A stretch of 64,000 bases of DNA from Deltaproteobacteria bacterium (lineage in GTDB: Bacteria; Myxococcota; Myxococcia; SLRQ01), in contig JARGFU010000009.1 of NCBI GenBank assembly GCA_029210625.1, positions 168,118-232,117 on the forward strand, in the 5' to 3' direction. Of this stretch, positions 6,931-15,789 are shown in pieces. The position numbers and the translations under genes are program-made. Numbering within the stretch: position 1 is the first letter of the stretch; every line of letters begins with the position of its first letter. A model generated the notes under the pieces. That model was not told the origin of the DNA. It searched no databases and saw nothing but the letters and a program-made list of their open reading frames with translations.

Positions 6931-8883
6931 TCAGGGCAACTCCGGGGCAGATTCCCCCAGTTTCGGGCGCCGGGCGGCGGCCGCGAGGCGCTCGACCAGG
7001 GCCTCTCGGGCGAGGAAGCCCTCGTCCGCCCCACCCCGCAGGCGCAAGCTGGCCCCGCCCTCCTCGACCTCCTTGTCGCCCAGGACCAGCACCGCCGGCA
7101 CCTTCTGGAGCGAGAAGCGCCGGATCTTGGCGTTCATCTTGTCGGAGGCCTCATCGACCTTCACCCGGATCCCGGCGGCCTTCAGGTCGGCGGCCAGGGC
7201 CAGGGCGGCCTCGAGGTGGCGGTCGGCGATGGTGACGATCCCGACCTGCACCGGAGAGAGCCAGAAGGGGAAGGCCCCGGCGTGGTGCTCGGTGAGCACG
7301 CCCACGAAGCGCTCGATGGAGCCCAGCAGGGCCCGGTGGATGACGTAGGGGCGGTGCGCGGCGTTGTCGCTCCCCACAAACTCCAGGTCGAAGCGCTCGG
7401 GGAGGTTGAAGTCGAACTGCACCGTCGAGCACTGCCAGGTCCGCCCGATGGCATCCTTGAGCTTCAGATCGATCTTCGGGCCGTAGAAGGCGCCGCCGCC
7501 CTCGTCGATCTTGTAGTCGAGCCCCGCCGCGGTGGCGGCCTTCTCCAGGGCCTTCGTGGCCCGGTCCCATTCCTCGGGCTCACCGACGGCCTTCTCGGGC
7601 ATGGTCGAGACGTAGGCCTCGAACTCGCTGAAGCCGAAGGTGCGCAGGATCTGGAGGCAGAAGTTCACCACGTCGACGACCTGCTCCTCGAGGTTCTCGG
7701 GGGCCACGAAGAGGTGGGCGTCGTCCTGGGTGAAGCCGCGGACCCGCATCAGGCCGTGGAGGGTGCCGCTGCGCTCGTAGCGGTAGACCGTCCCGAGCTC
7801 GGCGAACTTCAGGGGGAGCTCGCGGTAGCTGCGGTGCCCGTGCTTGTAGATCATCATGTGGAAGGGGCAGTTCATCGGCTTCGCGTAGAAGCTCTGCCCT
7901 TCCAGCTCCATCTCCGGGTACATCCCCTCCTTGTAGAAGTCGAGGTGACCGCTGGTCTCCCAGAGGGTCGCCCGGCCGACGTGGGGGGAGTAGACGAGGT
8001 CGTAACCGGCCGCGAGGTGCTCGTCCCGCCAGAGATCCTCGATCTGCTTGCGGATCAGGGCGCCGTTCGGATGCCAGAGGATGAGGCCGCCGCCGACCTT
8101 CTCGTCCACCGAGAAGAGGTCGAGCTCCTTGCCCAGCTTGCGGTGGTCGCGCTTCTTCGCCTCCTCGAGGCGCTCGAGGTGGGCCTTGAGCTCCTTCTTG
8201 TCGGTGAAGGCGGTGCCGTAGATCCGCTGGAGCTGCTCGTTGCCCTCCTGGCCGCCCTGGTAGGCGCCGGCCACCGAGAGCACCTTGAAGGCCTTGATCT
8301 TGCCGGTGTCGGAGAGGTGCGGGCCCCGGCACATGTCCTCGAACTCGCCGTGCTTGTAGAAGGAGATCTCGGCGTCCTCGGGGAGGCGCTCGATGATCGC
8401 GGCCTTGTAGCGCTGGCCCGTCTCCTCGACCCACTTCAGGGCCTCCTCGCGGCCGCAAGAGCGCTTCACGAAGGGCGCGCCCTCCTTGAGGAGCTTCTTG
8501 CACTCCTCCTCGATCCTCTCGAGGTCCTCGGGGGTGAAGGGATCCACGCCGCCGATGTCGTAGAAGAAGCCCATCTCGGTGGCCGGGCCGTCGTCGAAGA
8601 CCGCGCCGGGGAAGAGGCGCTGCACCGCCGAGGCGAGGATGTGGGCCGCCGAGTGGCGCAGCCGCATCAGGCCCTCCTCGTCCCGGGAGGTGAAGATCTT
8701 CAGGGCGCTGTCCTTCTCGATGGGCGCGCCGAGGTCGACCTCGACCCCGTCCAGGGAAGCGCCGAGCGCCGCGCGCAGGAGACCCTCGCCGATCTGCTCC
8801 CGGATAAACTCGGACACCGGGGTGCCGGCGGCGACCTGCTTCTGGCTGCCGTCTGGGAGGGAGACCTTCACTTCGCTGCTCAT
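6931..8883 (-). CDS. thrS: Threonine-tRNA ligase
   Basis: Class II synthetase charging tRNA-Thr, 650 residues, the full-length form. The domains in order are TGS (about 1-65), the N2 editing domain with RHSAAHIL (about 76-83) and the later Cys/His site (CRGPHL), the catalytic core and the anticodon-binding domain (about 545-640). The core carries the zinc Cys in MNCPFHM, motif 2 and motif 3 (HRALLGSIERF). It lies downstream of tRNA-Val and a strong hairpin, and leads the infC-rpmI-rplT-pheST block. A 120-base gap separates it from infC. Confidence 0.97.
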   Translation of the reverse strand: MSSEVKVSLPDGSQKQVAAGTPVSEFIREQIGEGLLRAALGASLDGVEVDLGAPIEKDSALKIFTSRDEEGLMRLRHSAAHILASAVQRLFPGAVFDDGPATEMGFFYDIGGVDPFTPEDLERIEEECKKLLKEGAPFVKRSCGREEALKWVEETGQRYKAAIIERLPEDAEISFYKHGEFEDMCRGPHLSDTGKIKAFKVLSVAGAYQGGQEGNEQLQRIYGTAFTDKKELKAHLERLEEAKKRDHRKLGKELDLFSVDEKVGGGLILWHPNGALIRKQIEDLWRDEHLAAGYDLVYSPHVGRATLWETSGHLDFYKEGMYPEMELEGQSFYAKPMNCPFHMMIYKHGHRSYRELPLKFAELGTVYRYERSGTLHGLMRVRGFTQDDAHLFVAPENLEEQVVDVVNFCLQILRTFGFSEFEAYVSTMPEKAVGEPEEWDRATKALEKAATAAGLDYKIDEGGGAFYGPKIDLKLKDAIGRTWQCSTVQFDFNLPERFDLEFVGSDNAAHRPYVIHRALLGSIERFVGVLTEHHAGAFPFWLSPVQVGIVTIADRHLEAALALAADLKAAGIRVKVDEASDKMNAKIRRFSLQKVPAVLVLGDKEVEEGGASLRLRGGADEGFLAREALVERLAAAARRPKLGESAPELP

Positions 8884-8930
8884 CGCTTCGTTCCTTTGCG
8901 GCTGCTGGAGCCATCCTGCTCCACGAACAC

Positions 8931-8966
8931 GAACGCCACGACCCTCTTGCGTGGGCCGTGGCGTTC
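8931..8966 (-). terminator. Strong hairpin between tRNA-Val and thrS
   Basis: Ten perfect base pairs (GAACGCCACG with CGTGGCGTTC), one A-C mismatch and three more G-C pairs close an 8-base loop. It starts 3 bases after the tRNA CCA end and lies 47 bases upstream of thrS. It could terminate or define the 3' end of the tRNA transcript, or act as a thrS leader element. There is no clear U-run. Confidence 0.45.
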
Positions 8967-8969
8967 TCT

Positions 8970-9044
8970 TGGTAGGCGCGAGTGGTTTCGAACCACCGAC
9001 CTCTACCGTGTCAAGGTAGCGCTCTACCCCTGAGCTACGCGCCT
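8970..9044 (-). tRNA. tRNA-Val (anticodon GAC)
   Basis: A complete 75-base cloverleaf. The acceptor stem AGGCGCG/CGCGCCU pairs over seven positions. The anticodon stem CUACC/GGUAG encloses the loop UUGACAC, giving anticodon GAC (reads GUC/GUU). The T arm is GGUGG-UUCGAAA-CCACU. The discriminator is A and the 3' CCA is encoded in the DNA. It is transcribed leftwards towards thrS with a strong hairpin between them. Confidence 0.96.
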
Positions 9045-9091
9045 GTATCCGTACTGCGAGACGGGAGATTTATGCTCGCGCCGCCCGGGTG

Positions 9092-10066
9092 TCAACGAGG
9101 CTTTCGATCTCCGAGGGTCGTTTCCAGGAGCTCCAGCGCCCGCCGCGCCTCCTTGCGACGAGCCCCCGAGAGCCAGAGCGTGAGGCGGAGCCCATCGGGT
9201 TGCCGCTTCAGGCCCCGGAGGGTCGCGGCCTGCAGCCCGGACCCGAGCAGCAGGTCCACGTAGGCGCGCTCCTGCGGCCAGAGGGCCACGGGGCGGCCCC
9301 CCGCCTCCCGGAGGTCGAGGAGCACTCCGAGGGGATCGATGGCCGGCAGGCGCGCGGGCGCAGCACCTCGCTCGCCGATCCAGAGCGCGGCGCCCGCCTC
9401 GCCTCGGGCCACGAGGAGCGCCAACGCCTCGGGCGAGAGGCCCTCCGGCGCCTGCTGGACCAGGAGCTGATCCCGGGGGCGCGACCCCCAGCCGCGCAGC
9501 CGCTCCGGGCTCGTGGCCCCCCGGAGCCAGACCCGCACCCGGGTCGGCGGCAGCCGCCCCAGCCCCACGCGGGCCGCCTCGTCCTCCCCGGGATCCACTC
9601 CCAGGGTGATCCCTCGCAGGCCCCGCAACCCCTCCAGCTGCTTCACGTGCACGGGCAAGAGCGGCATCTCCAGCCAGAGGTGGACGGCGGGGTGCGCGCG
9701 GAGCCGGTTCAGCAGCGCCGGCCGGATCATGTTTCCGCGCGGCAGGTGCAGCGCGAGCACCACGCCCGGGATCGCCGCGGCCTGCTTCCAGGTGGCCGAG
9801 GGATCGTCCTCTCCGAGGACCACCATCCGGGGGATCGGGCCGAGGTCGAGCTCCAGGGCCTCGATGGCCTCCCGCTCCGGCTCGGGCCGGGGCGGCGGCG
9901 GCCGGGGCACCTCGGGCAGGCGCCCTCCCCGCTCGACCTCCAGGGGCAGCCCCCGCCGGGGCGGCTCCTTCGCCTCCCGCGCCTCGTCCTCCCCGGCCCA
10001 CCCGGCGGCGGGCGCGGTGAGGAGCAGCGCGCAGCCGATGCTAGCGATGCAGCTCTTCGACCTCAC
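9092..10066 (-). CDS. Hypothetical secreted protein, Pro/Arg-rich linker
   Basis: Unrecognised 324-residue protein. A signal peptide (about 1-24, ending PAAGWAG) is followed by a Pro/Arg/Glu-rich stretch to about 65. A mixed alpha/beta region follows with repeated strand-like segments (PRMVVLGED, VVLALHLPRG, HLWLEMPLLP, GITLGVDPG, RVRVWLRGA, GAALWIGERG). The regular strand/helix alternation would suit a TIM-barrel-like or leucine-rich fold, but no motif fixes a function. Its start overlaps the end of the upstream phosphoesterase gene by 26 bases, so the two are probably co-transcribed. A competing ORF in another frame of this strand has the Arg/Gly/Ala bias of a shadow. Confidence 0.72.
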   Translation of the reverse strand: MRSKSCIASIGCALLLTAPAAGWAGEDEAREAKEPPRRGLPLEVERGGRLPEVPRPPPPRPEPEREAIEALELDLGPIPRMVVLGEDDPSATWKQAAAIPGVVLALHLPRGNMIRPALLNRLRAHPAVHLWLEMPLLPVHVKQLEGLRGLRGITLGVDPGEDEAARVGLGRLPPTRVRVWLRGATSPERLRGWGSRPRDQLLVQQAPEGLSPEALALLVARGEAGAALWIGERGAAPARLPAIDPLGVLLDLREAGGRPVALWPQERAYVDLLLGSGLQAATLRGLKRQPDGLRLTLWLSGARRKEARRALELLETTLGDRKPR

Positions 10067-11117
10067 GGTGGTAGCCCTTCCACTCCCGCAGGTGCGGATC
10101 CCAGCGCTCGTGGCGCTCGCTCCACTCCAGCAGGGCGTAGGTCAGCTTCACCTGCCGCCCCAGGTGCTCGATCTCGAGGCTGGTGACGTGGTTCCAGGTG
10201 CCGGTGTTCAGGTAGGTGCGCCCCCCGGGGTACTCCCGGAAGAGGGCGTGGTGGGTGTGGCCGAAGACCACGATCTCGCACTGCTGCGCCTCGAGGAGCT
10301 GCGCCGCCTCCCGCTCCAGGCTGGGCGAGGCGCTGTAGCGCAGGATCTTCCCGGCCAGCTCGAGGAAGCGGAAGCGCCGGTGGGCCTTGGGCGTGAAGAT
10401 CGAGTGCAGGAGGAAGGCGAAGGAGCGCCGGACCAGCCGCAGCAGCCAGCGGGTGTCGTTCCAGACGGCCCAGCGCAGGAAGCGCCGGAAGGGGGTCACC
10501 TTGTCGATGTAGGGGCGCTGGGCCTTCTCCACGGCCATCACGTGGATCAGGTAGTGCGCGCCCCAGGGCAGGTTCACGACCGGCTCGGGGAGCCCACGGG
10601 TGAGGAAGAGGCGGCTGGCGTCGAAGTCGTTGAGGACGTCCCAGCGGTGGCCGTGCTCGATGTGGACCGCGTCGAAGCGCAGGTGGTCGAGGTGGAAGCT
10701 CACCCGCTCCCCCAGCCGCTCGCGCAGCAGCGCCTGCACCGAGTCGAAGAGGAGGCCCGGATCGTGGTTGCCCATCACGAAGGCGATGGAGCGGCGCGGC
10801 ACGCTGGCGAAGCGCTCGAGGGCGTCGAAGAGCTTGCGGTGGCCGTCCAGCACCCGCCGCAGCAGCTCCCGGCAGACCTCCTCGGTGAAGAGGTCCTCCT
10901 GGCGGGCCACCTCGTTGAGCTGCAGCAGGTTGAAGAAGTCGCCGTTGATCACCAGCTCCACCTCGGCGTCGTGGAACTCGCCGGTGCGGTGGAACTCGAG
11001 GAACTCGACGAACTTCTCGTCGAAGAAGAAGTCCTCGAGGTAGTTGCGGGTGCCGTCGGCCCGGTAGCGGCCCGTGCCGAGGTGGAAGTCCGAGACGACG
11101 AGCTTGACCTTGCGCAC
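10041..11117 (-). CDS. LpxH-like calcineurin-fold metallophosphoesterase
   Basis: A 358-residue dinuclear-metal phosphoesterase. The metal-binding motifs are in order: SDFHLG (about 9-14), NGDFFN (about 58-63), GNHD (about 116) and GHTHHALF near 290. UDP-2,3-diacylglucosamine hydrolase (LpxH) and related enzymes have the same DxHLG start. This protein is longer than E. coli LpxH (about 240) because of a basic, aromatic insertion (about 195-265, e.g. RRFLRWAVWNDTRWLLRLVRRSF) that could contact membrane. Lipid A synthesis is one possible role but the substrate is not determined. It follows the AI-2E-family permease gene by 7 bases. Confidence 0.85.
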   Translation of the reverse strand: MRKVKLVVSDFHLGTGRYRADGTRNYLEDFFFDEKFVEFLEFHRTGEFHDAEVELVINGDFFNLLQLNEVARQEDLFTEEVCRELLRRVLDGHRKLFDALERFASVPRRSIAFVMGNHDPGLLFDSVQALLRERLGERVSFHLDHLRFDAVHIEHGHRWDVLNDFDASRLFLTRGLPEPVVNLPWGAHYLIHVMAVEKAQRPYIDKVTPFRRFLRWAVWNDTRWLLRLVRRSFAFLLHSIFTPKAHRRFRFLELAGKILRYSASPSLEREAAQLLEAQQCEIVVFGHTHHALFREYPGGRTYLNTGTWNHVTSLEIEHLGRQVKLTYALLEWSERHERWDPHLREWKGYHREVEELHR

Positions 11118-11124
11118 GGGGCCC

Positions 11125-12363
11125 TCAGGCCTCGCGGTAGAACTCGGACTCCCGGTAGAAGTCGAGCACCACCTTCAGGAGGATCTTGAGGATCGCGGCC
11201 AGGGGCACCGCCACCAGGACGCCGAAGAAGCCGAAGAGCTCCCCGAAGACCAGCACCGCCACGATGATCACGAAGGGCGAGAGGCCCACCGAGTCGCCTA
11301 CGATCTTAGGCGTGATCACCCAGCCCTCGAGGAACTGCACCACCCCGAAGACGGCGTAGACCGCCAGGAAGGGGCCCCAGCCGTGCCAGTCGAGGATGGC
11401 CAGCGAGGTGGCGAGGATCAACCCGACGGCGGTCCCCAGGTAGGGGACGATGTTCCCCAGGCCGGCCGAGATCCCCACCAGGGTGGCCAGCGGCAGCCCC
11501 ACCGCCCAGAAGCCGACGGTGTAGAGCAGGGCCAGGATCGAGGAGACCGTGAGCTGGCCCCGGACGAAGGCGCTCATCGCCCCGTCGATGTCCCGGAAGC
11601 GGGCCGAGACCGGCTCGCGGTAGGCGGCCGGGAGCAGCTCGCGGATCCGGGCCACGATGAGGTCGAAGTCCCGCAGCAGGTAGAAGGCGAAGACCGGGAT
11701 CATGAGCAGCCCGGCCAGGGAGGCCAGCAGGCTGACCGTGCCCCCGAAGAGCCCCTGGAGGACGCGCCCGACCGGCGCCGCCAGGCCCTTGAGCTCGGTG
11801 GACTGGAGCTGCCCCACCGTGTTGGTCACCAGCTCCCGCAGGCTGGCGGGCAGCTCGAGGCCGAGCTGCTCCTGCAGGTAGGGATCGGCCCGGGTCAAGA
11901 GCAGGCTCACCTTCCCCGGCACCTGGCCGAACTCGGCGACCACCTGGGGGATGATGAGCAGGGTCAGGAGGGCCAGGACCGTCAGGAAGGAGGCCAGGAG
12001 GATCACGATGGCCGAGGTGCGGGGCACCTTGCGTGCCTCGAAGCGGTCCACGACCGGATCCAGGAGGTAGGCGATGATGAACGCCACCAGCAGGGGCACC
12101 GCCACCGAGCGCACCAGGGAGGCGAGGTAGACCAGCGCGGCCAGCGCCGCCAGGACCCCGAGCCCCCAGAGCATCCTCCGCTTCAGCCCCAGGAAGACCG
12201 CCGGATCCTCCCGCGGCCCTTCGACCCCAGCATCCGCCTCAGCCTCAGCATCCGCCTCGGCGTCCGCCGCCTGCCCCTCCGCGCCCGGAGCCTCCTCGGC
12301 CTTCACCTCGACCGGGGCTTCCTCGGCCTTCACCTCGGCCCTGCGAACCTTCTTCTTCGTCAC
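11125..12363 (-). CDS. AI-2E family transporter (PerM/YdiK-like permease)
   Basis: Polytopic inner-membrane protein of 412 residues. The first 50 residues are a low-complexity acidic/Ala tail with a repeated VKAEEAP unit, which is unusual for the family. Eight or so hydrophobic segments follow. They include the family hallmarks PLLVAFIIAYLLDPVVDRFE near 100, the G-rich PYLGTAVGLI and the final segment EGWVITPKIVGDSVGLSP. Members have been linked to AI-2 export, Na+/H+ exchange and other transport, so the substrate is left open. It lies 59 bases after the FecR gene stop and may share that transcript. Confidence 0.9.
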   Translation of the reverse strand: MTKKKVRRAEVKAEEAPVEVKAEEAPGAEGQAADAEADAEAEADAGVEGPREDPAVFLGLKRRMLWGLGVLAALAALVYLASLVRSVAVPLLVAFIIAYLLDPVVDRFEARKVPRTSAIVILLASFLTVLALLTLLIIPQVVAEFGQVPGKVSLLLTRADPYLQEQLGLELPASLRELVTNTVGQLQSTELKGLAAPVGRVLQGLFGGTVSLLASLAGLLMIPVFAFYLLRDFDLIVARIRELLPAAYREPVSARFRDIDGAMSAFVRGQLTVSSILALLYTVGFWAVGLPLATLVGISAGLGNIVPYLGTAVGLILATSLAILDWHGWGPFLAVYAVFGVVQFLEGWVITPKIVGDSVGLSPFVIIVAVLVFGELFGFFGVLVAVPLAAILKILLKVVLDFYRESEFYREA

Positions 12364-12422
12364 GCGCCGATTCTAGGCACACACCCCGCTTCACTCCCAG
12401 GGTGCGCGCTCGCGGCAGCGCC

Positions 12423-13205
12423 CTACTCGCCAGCCAGCGCCGCGTCGCGCTTCTGGTTCCAGGCGACCCACGCGGCCTCGGCGGACTTCGCCTCGTCGGC
12501 CGCGGCGAACTCCTCGGGCTCGGCGGGCAGGCCGTTGGCGCCGATCTTGATGGACATCATCTCGCCCACCAGCTTCTCCCACTGGTCCTTCGAGACCTGC
12601 TGGGGACCGGCGACCTCCTGCCGCTTCTCGCCCGTCTCGTGGGTCTGGTACATCGGCCGCATGCCGGCGACGGCCACCGCGCCGTTGTAGACCCGCACGA
12701 GGGTCGACTTGTCCTTGTTGGCGTTGACCCGGAAGGTCGTGCCCCGGACGCCGGCCACGGCGTTGTCGGTGGTGATCTCGTACTTGCTGTCCGCCCCGAA
12801 GGCCTTGGTCACCTTGGTCCAGGCCTTGCCGAGGGAGAGCCCCACCGAGACCTTGCGGCCGCCGTCGATGAAGGCGGCCTCCTTGATGGTCGCCTCGCTC
12901 TTGGGGCCGAGGCGCACCATCGAGCCGTCGCCCAGCTTGATCTCGAGCTTGGAGTTCCCGATGGTCTTCACCTTGTCGCCGGCGAAGACCGACTCGCCCT
13001 TCTTGAGGGCCTTCTTCTGGTCCTTGCCGAAGTAGCGGAAGGCGCGGCCCTCCCGGAAGGTGACCTCACCCGCGGCCTCGACCGCCGGAGCCGCCGCCGG
13101 CTCGTCGGCCGCGAAGGCCGAGGTGATGCTCACCGAGGCCAGAGTGGCGAGAGAGATCGCACCCACGAGGAGCGCGATATGGCGGCTGTCGATTCGAGCC
13201 TTCAT
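12423..13205 (-). CDS. Secreted FecR-domain protein
   Basis: A 260-residue exported protein. The signal peptide (about 1-32, ending TSAFAAD) is followed by a FecR fold at about 45-180. Recognisable features are a strand reading AGEVTFREG, a GESVFAGDKVKT turn, the SKLEIKLGDGSMVRLGP repeat and DNAVAGVRGTTFRVN. Classical FecR proteins are inner-membrane sigma-factor regulators. Here a cleavable signal and no membrane helix point to a periplasmic or surface form. Its ATG overlaps the stop of the PEGA lipoprotein gene (ATGA), so it is the last gene of the LPP20/FlgT-N-like/PEGA/FecR operon. The C-terminal 60 residues are charged and unrecognised. Confidence 0.85.
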   Translation of the reverse strand: MKARIDSRHIALLVGAISLATLASVSITSAFAADEPAAAPAVEAAGEVTFREGRAFRYFGKDQKKALKKGESVFAGDKVKTIGNSKLEIKLGDGSMVRLGPKSEATIKEAAFIDGGRKVSVGLSLGKAWTKVTKAFGADSKYEITTDNAVAGVRGTTFRVNANKDKSTLVRVYNGAVAVAGMRPMYQTHETGEKRQEVAGPQQVSKDQWEKLVGEMMSIKIGANGLPAEPEEFAAADEAKSAEAAWVAWNQKRDAALAGE

Positions 13206-13645
13206 GGGGCTGTCTCCTTGTCCTTTTCGTCCGATCCCTCGGGCATCGCCGGAAGACGCCGGAGCTTCACGGGAATGGTTTCGGTCACGTCGGCAGCGAC
13301 GTGCACCTCCGCGCGGTAGGTCTCGTAACCGGTCAGGCGAACCTCGATGCGATGGGTCCCGGGATCGAGCTCGAGGTAGGCGGGCGCGATGAAGTCCGAG
13401 CCCAGGCCCTGGGTCACCCCGTCCAGCTCGATCTCCGCCTCGGTGGGCTGCACCGCCAGGCGGATCCTGCCCCGGCCCGGGGCCGGCATCTCGATGGGGA
13501 GGGCCGCCGGGGCGGCCTCCCCGGAGGTGACGGGGAGCGGGGTCGCCGGGGGGTCAGCCGAGGCGGGGCTCTGCGCTCCCGCACATCCGCCCAGGCCCCC
13601 GAGGAGGCCGAGGCCGCCCAGGAGCAGGATTGGCAATCGGCTCAC
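13202..13645 (-). CDS. PEGA-domain lipoprotein
   Basis: A 147-residue predicted lipoprotein. The lipobox LGGC places the acylated Cys at about 21, followed by an Ala/Pro-rich linker and one PEGA domain (about 60-135). The domain follows the family pattern: RIRLAVQPTEAEIELDGV, then PAYLELDPGTHRIEVRLTGY and a final strand VTETIPVKLRRL. PEGA domains are surface or periplasmic beta-sandwich modules, often in repeats. It sits 16 bases after the FlgT-N-like gene and overlaps the FecR gene start by four bases. Confidence 0.85.
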   Translation of the reverse strand: MSRLPILLLGGLGLLGGLGGCAGAQSPASADPPATPLPVTSGEAAPAALPIEMPAPGRGRIRLAVQPTEAEIELDGVTQGLGSDFIAPAYLELDPGTHRIEVRLTGYETYRAEVHVAADVTETIPVKLRRLPAMPEGSDEKDKETAP

Positions 13646-13661
13646 CCCTCGACTCCCTCGA

Positions 13662-14981
13662 CTACTTCTCCAGCTTCAAGGTCAGCGCGCCGGGCTTCAC
13701 GCCCATCACGGCGACCGAGAAGGGCCCCAGCTTCTTGGCGGAGAGCTCAGCAGCGATGTCCTCGGCGCTGGCCGTGGTCTGCACCTCGAGCTTGGCCTTT
13801 CCATCGGCGAACTCGCGCTGCTGCACCGAGCTGATGCCGGTGATCCCGTCCTGCAGCAGACCCTTGAACTTCATCAGGTCGCCGTAGGAGGACACGCCGC
13901 TCACGTCGAGCTTCACCCAGGAGCCGCTCTCCTGGTTCTGCCAGGTGTCGGCCAGGCCCTGCTTGATCTTCACCGAGAGCGAGCGGGCGAGGCTCTGGAA
14001 GCTCCAGTTGCCGGCCAGGTCGGGGGAGACCGCGGTGCCGTTGCCGTCGCCGGAGGCCGTGGTGAGCACGGCGCCGGTGCGGATGTCGATCAGGCGGACC
14101 GAGCCGGAGGCGTGGGAGGCGACCAGCGAGTCCGAGTTCCACATCTGCTTGAGGTTGTTCTTGGGCACCATCGCCGTGGCCGTGCCGTAGACGATGATCT
14201 CGGCGTCGGTCAGGCCGCCGATCTTGGCCAGCACGTCGTCGGAGACCTTCTCGCCCTTGAGCCCCGCGACCAGCGGGTGGGAGGCGAGGGAGGTGTAGTC
14301 GAAGAAGCGGAACTGGAGGTTGGCCGGCAGGGGCTCCCAGCACTCCTTGCGCTTGGTGGCCTTGGGCGAGCCGCACTCCTCGTCGCCCTTGCGGGTCTTC
14401 ACGGTCTTGCCCTCACCCACGTAGGTCTTGTTGAGGTAGTCCATGAGGGCGTTCTCGAAGACCTGCGGCCTCGGACCGGCGGCGCCACCCTCGGCGTTCC
14501 ACCAGTAGCTCGGCTTCGGCGAGTCGGCGTTCTGCTCGGCGACCATCAGGAGCACGCGCGGGTAGCGCTGCTTCTGGATGAGGAGGCCGATGCGATCGAG
14601 GCGATCGCGCAGCTTGCCCTTGGACACGGTGACCTTCAGGGTCACCTTGCAGCTCGCCGCATCGCAGGAGGGCGCACCGACCGGCTCCCAGCCGCTCACG
14701 TAGCCACCGCTCTGGGCGCTGACCTCGTCGCGGACCGCGATCCAGTCCTTGCTCTCGGAGATGCCCGTGACGAAGGTGCCGGCCACCCTCTCCACCGCGT
14801 CCCGGAGGGCGTACTGCTTCGCCTTCTGCTTGGCGGCCTCCACGTTGCCCGCCACGATGGCGGCCTCACCGGTGCTCTCCACCGTCTGCTCCGCGGCCTT
14901 CTCGGCGAAGGCCGGAACCGAGAACATCGTGGTGACTGCAAGCGCCACCACCGTCCAGACCTGCTTTTCGAGGCTTCTCAT
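13662..14981 (-). CDS. FlgT N-terminal domain-like exported protein
   Basis: A 439-residue protein with a signal peptide (about 1-26, PAFAEK). Residues about 33-150 match the FlgT N-terminal pattern: a strand ESTGEAAIVAGN, a helix AKQKAKQYALRDAVERVAGTFV, then a strand pair ending in VTLKVTVSKGKL. FlgT is a periplasmic ring protein of sodium-driven flagella in Vibrio. No flagellar gene is in this window, so a non-flagellar envelope role is inferred. The middle (PRVLLMVAEQN onward) resembles CsgG/TolB-N type folds. It is the second gene of the operon, 28 bases after the LPP20-like gene, which recalls the FlgP (LPP20)/FlgT partnership. Confidence 0.82.
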   Translation of the reverse strand: MRSLEKQVWTVVALAVTTMFSVPAFAEKAAEQTVESTGEAAIVAGNVEAAKQKAKQYALRDAVERVAGTFVTGISESKDWIAVRDEVSAQSGGYVSGWEPVGAPSCDAASCKVTLKVTVSKGKLRDRLDRIGLLIQKQRYPRVLLMVAEQNADSPKPSYWWNAEGGAAGPRPQVFENALMDYLNKTYVGEGKTVKTRKGDEECGSPKATKRKECWEPLPANLQFRFFDYTSLASHPLVAGLKGEKVSDDVLAKIGGLTDAEIIVYGTATAMVPKNNLKQMWNSDSLVASHASGSVRLIDIRTGAVLTTASGDGNGTAVSPDLAGNWSFQSLARSLSVKIKQGLADTWQNQESGSWVKLDVSGVSSYGDLMKFKGLLQDGITGISSVQQREFADGKAKLEVQTTASAEDIAAELSAKKLGPFSVAVMGVKPGALTLKLEK

Positions 14982-15009
14982 CCTCTTTGCTCCTTTTTCT
15001 TGGCGCTCA

Positions 15010-15789
15010 TCAGTCAGTAACGATCATGACGCGCCCCTCCGAGAGGAAGGGCTCGCTCTTGGCGGCTCCGCGGACCTTGCCGGCCACGTCCATGGCCAGC
15101 ACGACGTCGCTGCCCTTCGCCTCGGTGGCCTTCACCACCAGCGGCGAGCAGCCGACGCGGGCGTTCGACTTCGCCTCGTCCACGGACTTCGCGTAGGCCG
15201 CGACGCCACGGTCGGCGGCCGCGCCGGGCTCCAGCAGCGCGGAGGCGGCGACCTCCTTGCCGGAGGCATCCAGGACCCGCGGCGCCAGCGCCGGCACGAC
15301 GCCGGTACCCTTGGCGTCCACCACCAGGCCGGTGGTCCCGCCCGCGCAGGCGCCCTTCGGGGTGGCGCTCGCCGGGATCACGGCAGAGGCCAGCTCGCCG
15401 TCGAGCTTCATCTCCACGTCCACCTCCACGCCGCCGTCCGAGAAGTAGCGCGTCGCGGTGACCTCGAAGTTGCGCAGCACGCCCTGGACCTTGGCCTTCA
15501 CCGAGGAGTTCGACTCGATGATCCCACCGACGCTCTCACCGCCGGTGACCTCGACCCCCTCGAGGGTCTCGAGGATGTTCCGCATGGCATCCAGCTTGGC
15601 GGCCTTCTCGGCCCCCAGGCGGGCGACCGTGATGTTGGCCGCCTTGAGGTTGGGAGCCCCCTTACCGGTAGCCTTGACCACCCGGTTGCTCCAGTCGACT
15701 TGACCCTTCTCCGCTACCGCCGAGCTCGACAGGCCAACCCCCAGGGTAAGACTCATCAAAGCGACGACGACCCGCCCTCGCATCATCAT
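15010..15789 (-). CDS. LPP20-like (FlgP-type) exported protein
   Basis: A 259-residue protein with a signal peptide (about 1-26, SSAVAEK) and no lipobox. Residues about 28-130 follow the LPP20/FlgP pattern: a helix AARLGAEKAAKLDAMRNILETLEGV (shown only in part by the conserved AKLDAMRNILE), then a two-strand hairpin ending in YFSDGGVEVDVEMKL. A second half (about 145-255) has no family I can name. It is the first gene of the LPP20/FlgT-N-like/PEGA/FecR operon. A perfect TGTGA-N6-TCACA palindrome lies 129 bases upstream of its ATG. Confidence 0.8.
   Translation of the reverse strand: MMMRGRVVVALMSLTLGVGLSSSAVAEKGQVDWSNRVVKATGKGAPNLKAANITVARLGAEKAAKLDAMRNILETLEGVEVTGGESVGGIIESNSSVKAKVQGVLRNFEVTATRYFSDGGVEVDVEMKLDGELASAVIPASATPKGACAGGTTGLVVDAKGTGVVPALAPRVLDASGKEVAASALLEPGAAADRGVAAYAKSVDEAKSNARVGCSPLVVKATEAKGSDVVLAMDVAGKVRGAAKSEPFLSEGRVMIVTD

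Noticed and set aside
7216..9033. 605-codon ORF on the plus strand
   Set aside because: Antisense to thrS and runs through the tRNA-Val gene.
10041..10066. 26-base overlap of two genes as a frameshift
   Set aside because: Both frames have full-length, plausible proteins, with a signal peptide at the second start. Short overlaps are frequent in this window.
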